Made by a program: the position numbers and the translations under genes
Part shown: positions 28,301 to 29,700 of the stretch, piece after piece
How the letters are laid out: the number at the start of each line of letters is the position of its first letter
Numbering within the stretch: position 1 is the stretch's first letter
Notes under the pieces: generated by a model
Told to the model about the DNA's origin: nothing
Seen by the model: only the letters and a program-made list of their open reading frames with translations
Databases searched by the model: none
NCBI GenBank assembly: GCA_015680685.1
Contig: MNCI01016200.1
Location: forward strand, 63,655 to 93,354
Direction: 5' to 3'
Source of the DNA: Gnetum montanum
Lineage: Eukaryota; Streptophyta; Gnetopsida; Gnetales; Gnetaceae
DNA: 29,700 nucleotides

Positions 28301-28990
28301 GTCAAGAAAATCAAAGTTATCCAAGGAATTACCCATCAATTGGAAACTATCAAAGATATTTGGTCATTCCTTGAACATACTGGCTACTATAGGAGATTTA
28401 TTGAGAACTTTTCAAAGGTTTCCAAACCATTGGTGGAATTAACGAAAAAGGACGTACCTTTCAAGTGGACCAGGGAATGCGAATTAGCTTTTCAAGCTCT
28501 GAAACAAAAGCTAGTAGAAACACCCATTTTACGAGCTCCTGACTAGTCCAAACCATTTCATATCATGACTAACACATCCAACTATGCCTTAGGAGTTGTA
28601 CTTACACAGTTAGATGACTAGAAGTGTCCTTATTACATCCACTGTGCAAGTAGAAGTATCGCTAGTGCACAACTTAACTACACTACCACAGAGAAAGAAT
28701 TAATGGTTGTAGTGTTTGCACTAGAAAAGTTTAGAAACTATGTATTAGGATATAAAGTATATATACATACAAATCATAGTGCAATAAGGTTCCTTATGAA
28801 TAAGCCAATGGTAAGCTCTCATATCATACGATGGCTTGTAATCTTACAAGAGTTGGATCTTACAATGATTGATCATAAAGGCACTGAGAACATAGTTGCT
28901 AATCATTTATCGCGATTGTGATGAGACAAAAAAGAGGATGAGTATCCAATTTCTGATCATTTCCTAATGAATTCCTCTTTATTTGTGTAG
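28301..28990 (+). pseudogene. Element D RT C-terminus and RNase H, degenerate
   Basis: Starts in the RT thumb (FLEHTGYYRRFIENFSKVSK, PFKWTRECELAFQALKQKL), then after a TAG SKPFHIMTNTSNYALGVVLTQ (RNase H first block, canonical D replaced by N in TNTSNYALG), TTTEKELMVVVFALEKFRNY (Glu of the active site), VYIHTNHSAIRFL (D to N at HTNH) and TENIVANHLSRL. RNase H degrades RNA in RNA/DNA hybrids. Two of its active-site Asp positions read Asn (G-to-A change), a further sign of decay. Confidence 0.8.
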
Positions 28991-29049
28991 TGAATAATCA
29001 ATCACCCATGAAGACCATTTGGTACAATAGCATTCTTACCTATCTCCTC

Positions 29050-29700
29050 ACCCAACAAACACCACAAGAGTTAAGCCTTAAGAAGAAACAATAGTTTCTT
29101 CACTGAGCCAAGTACTTTATGGAGATCAATGGGCAACTTTACAAAGTGTGTCCCGATGGCTTGGTTCGATGGTGTATTCCCGATATAGATCAACTGTGAG
29201 TTCTCTAATATGCTCATGAGGGTCCTTGTGGGGGTCATTACGCTAGGAGATGAACGACCATCAAGATCTTGCTTGCAGGATATTATTGGCCTACATTGTT
29301 TTGAGACACCCATCAATTCATCCAATATTATGAGCACTATCAACATTATGGGGGGAATGACTGTTAGAATGGAGGGTCTGCAATAATGGATCCAATCGTT
29401 AGAACCCTTCAAAATTTGGGGAATTGATTTTATGGGGCCGATTACACCAATGTCCAATAGAAAAGCTTATATTATTGTTTCCATTGATTACCTAACAAAA
29501 TGGGTTGAAGCAGCTATTGTTAAAGATTGTACATCATCTAAAGCTGCATGATTTATTCAACAAAAAATCATAAATAGGTTTGGTGTGCCACGTGCACTTA
29601 TTTCAGACAATGGTACACACTTCACAGGTGCAACTTTTCAAAAATTAATGCAACGCTTAGGGGTTGGGCATAAATTGACTACACCATACCACCCCCAAGC
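29050..29700 (+). pseudogene. Element D integrase, degenerate and cut by window end
   Basis: Zinc-binding part: AHEGPCGGHY supplies the His pair, followed by TTIKILLAGYYWPTLF, but the expected Cys-x2-Cys reads Y-E-H-Y. Core: WGIDFMGPITP with the first catalytic Asp, AYIIVSIDYLTKWVEAAIV, FGVPRALISDNGTHFTGATF with the second Asp, then TTPYHPQA at the window edge. The catalytic Glu and any C-terminal domain lie outside. Several TAG/TGA stops. Integrase inserts element cDNA into host DNA. Confidence 0.85.

Larger units (their letters stand above)
25084..29700 (+). mobile_element. Element D: decayed Ty3/gypsy retrotransposon, truncated by window end
   Basis: Order on the + strand is Gag, protease, reverse transcriptase, RNase H, integrase, the Ty3/gypsy order (integrase after RNase H). 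No LTR is visible: the left end abuts a single N and the right end leaves the window inside the integrase core. Numerous stops, mostly TAG, and frameshifts make it dead. Gag style (DPQNHLQAFHDACAL) and protease motif DLGSG resemble Athila/Tat-type plant elements, as inference. The piece 27605-28299 is inverted by assembly. Confidence 0.88.

Overview
The window reads as nuclear DNA of a seed plant with a large, transposon-rich genome. It holds decayed copies of plant genes (a class-2 aldehyde dehydrogenase, an amino acid permease of the AAP family, a polygalacturonase exon) among LTR retrotransposons, and I see no intact host gene. A gymnosperm-sized genome is my guess, not something the sequence proves.

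Layout. 1-3000: the 3' part of a + strand retroelement: a stop-riddled, helix-rich coding stretch, then a purine tract and a probable LTR with a TATA box. 4127-4796 and 5388-5534: coding remnants I cannot name. 5535-9180 (element B): two ~1.6 kb LTRs around only 376 bp of non-coding interior, with the 5-bp target duplication ATAAG. 9633-9970: aldehyde dehydrogenase fragment. 10031-10647 and 18752-19298: an AAP permease pseudogene split by element A.

Element A (10648-18751, minus strand) has 1.7 kb LTRs, the target duplication GTAGC, a primer-binding site, a purine tract, and one 842-codon frame encoding Gag and protease joined to the C-terminal GPY/F tail of integrase. It lacks reverse transcriptase, RNase H and the integrase core, so it is a non-autonomous deletion derivative whose frame is still open. 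20063-20170: orphan polygalacturonase exon. 22564-25082 (element C): one LTR plus 3' interior of the same family as A. 25084-29700 (element D): a separate, decayed Ty3/gypsy element on the + strand (Gag, protease, RT, RNase H, integrase). It runs off the window and contains an assembly inversion.

Elements A, B and C form one family. They share the outer ends of the LTR, including a small inverted-repeat hairpin, and the sequence next to the LTRs, but the middle of the LTR differs completely: CpG-rich in A, GA-repeat-rich in B, a minisatellite in C. B, and probably A, would need proteins from a full-length relative that is not in this window. Single Ns at 19929, 23542, 25083, 27604 and 28300 look like contig joins. 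The join pair 27604/28300 is demonstrably wrong in orientation, so linkage across the others is uncertain.
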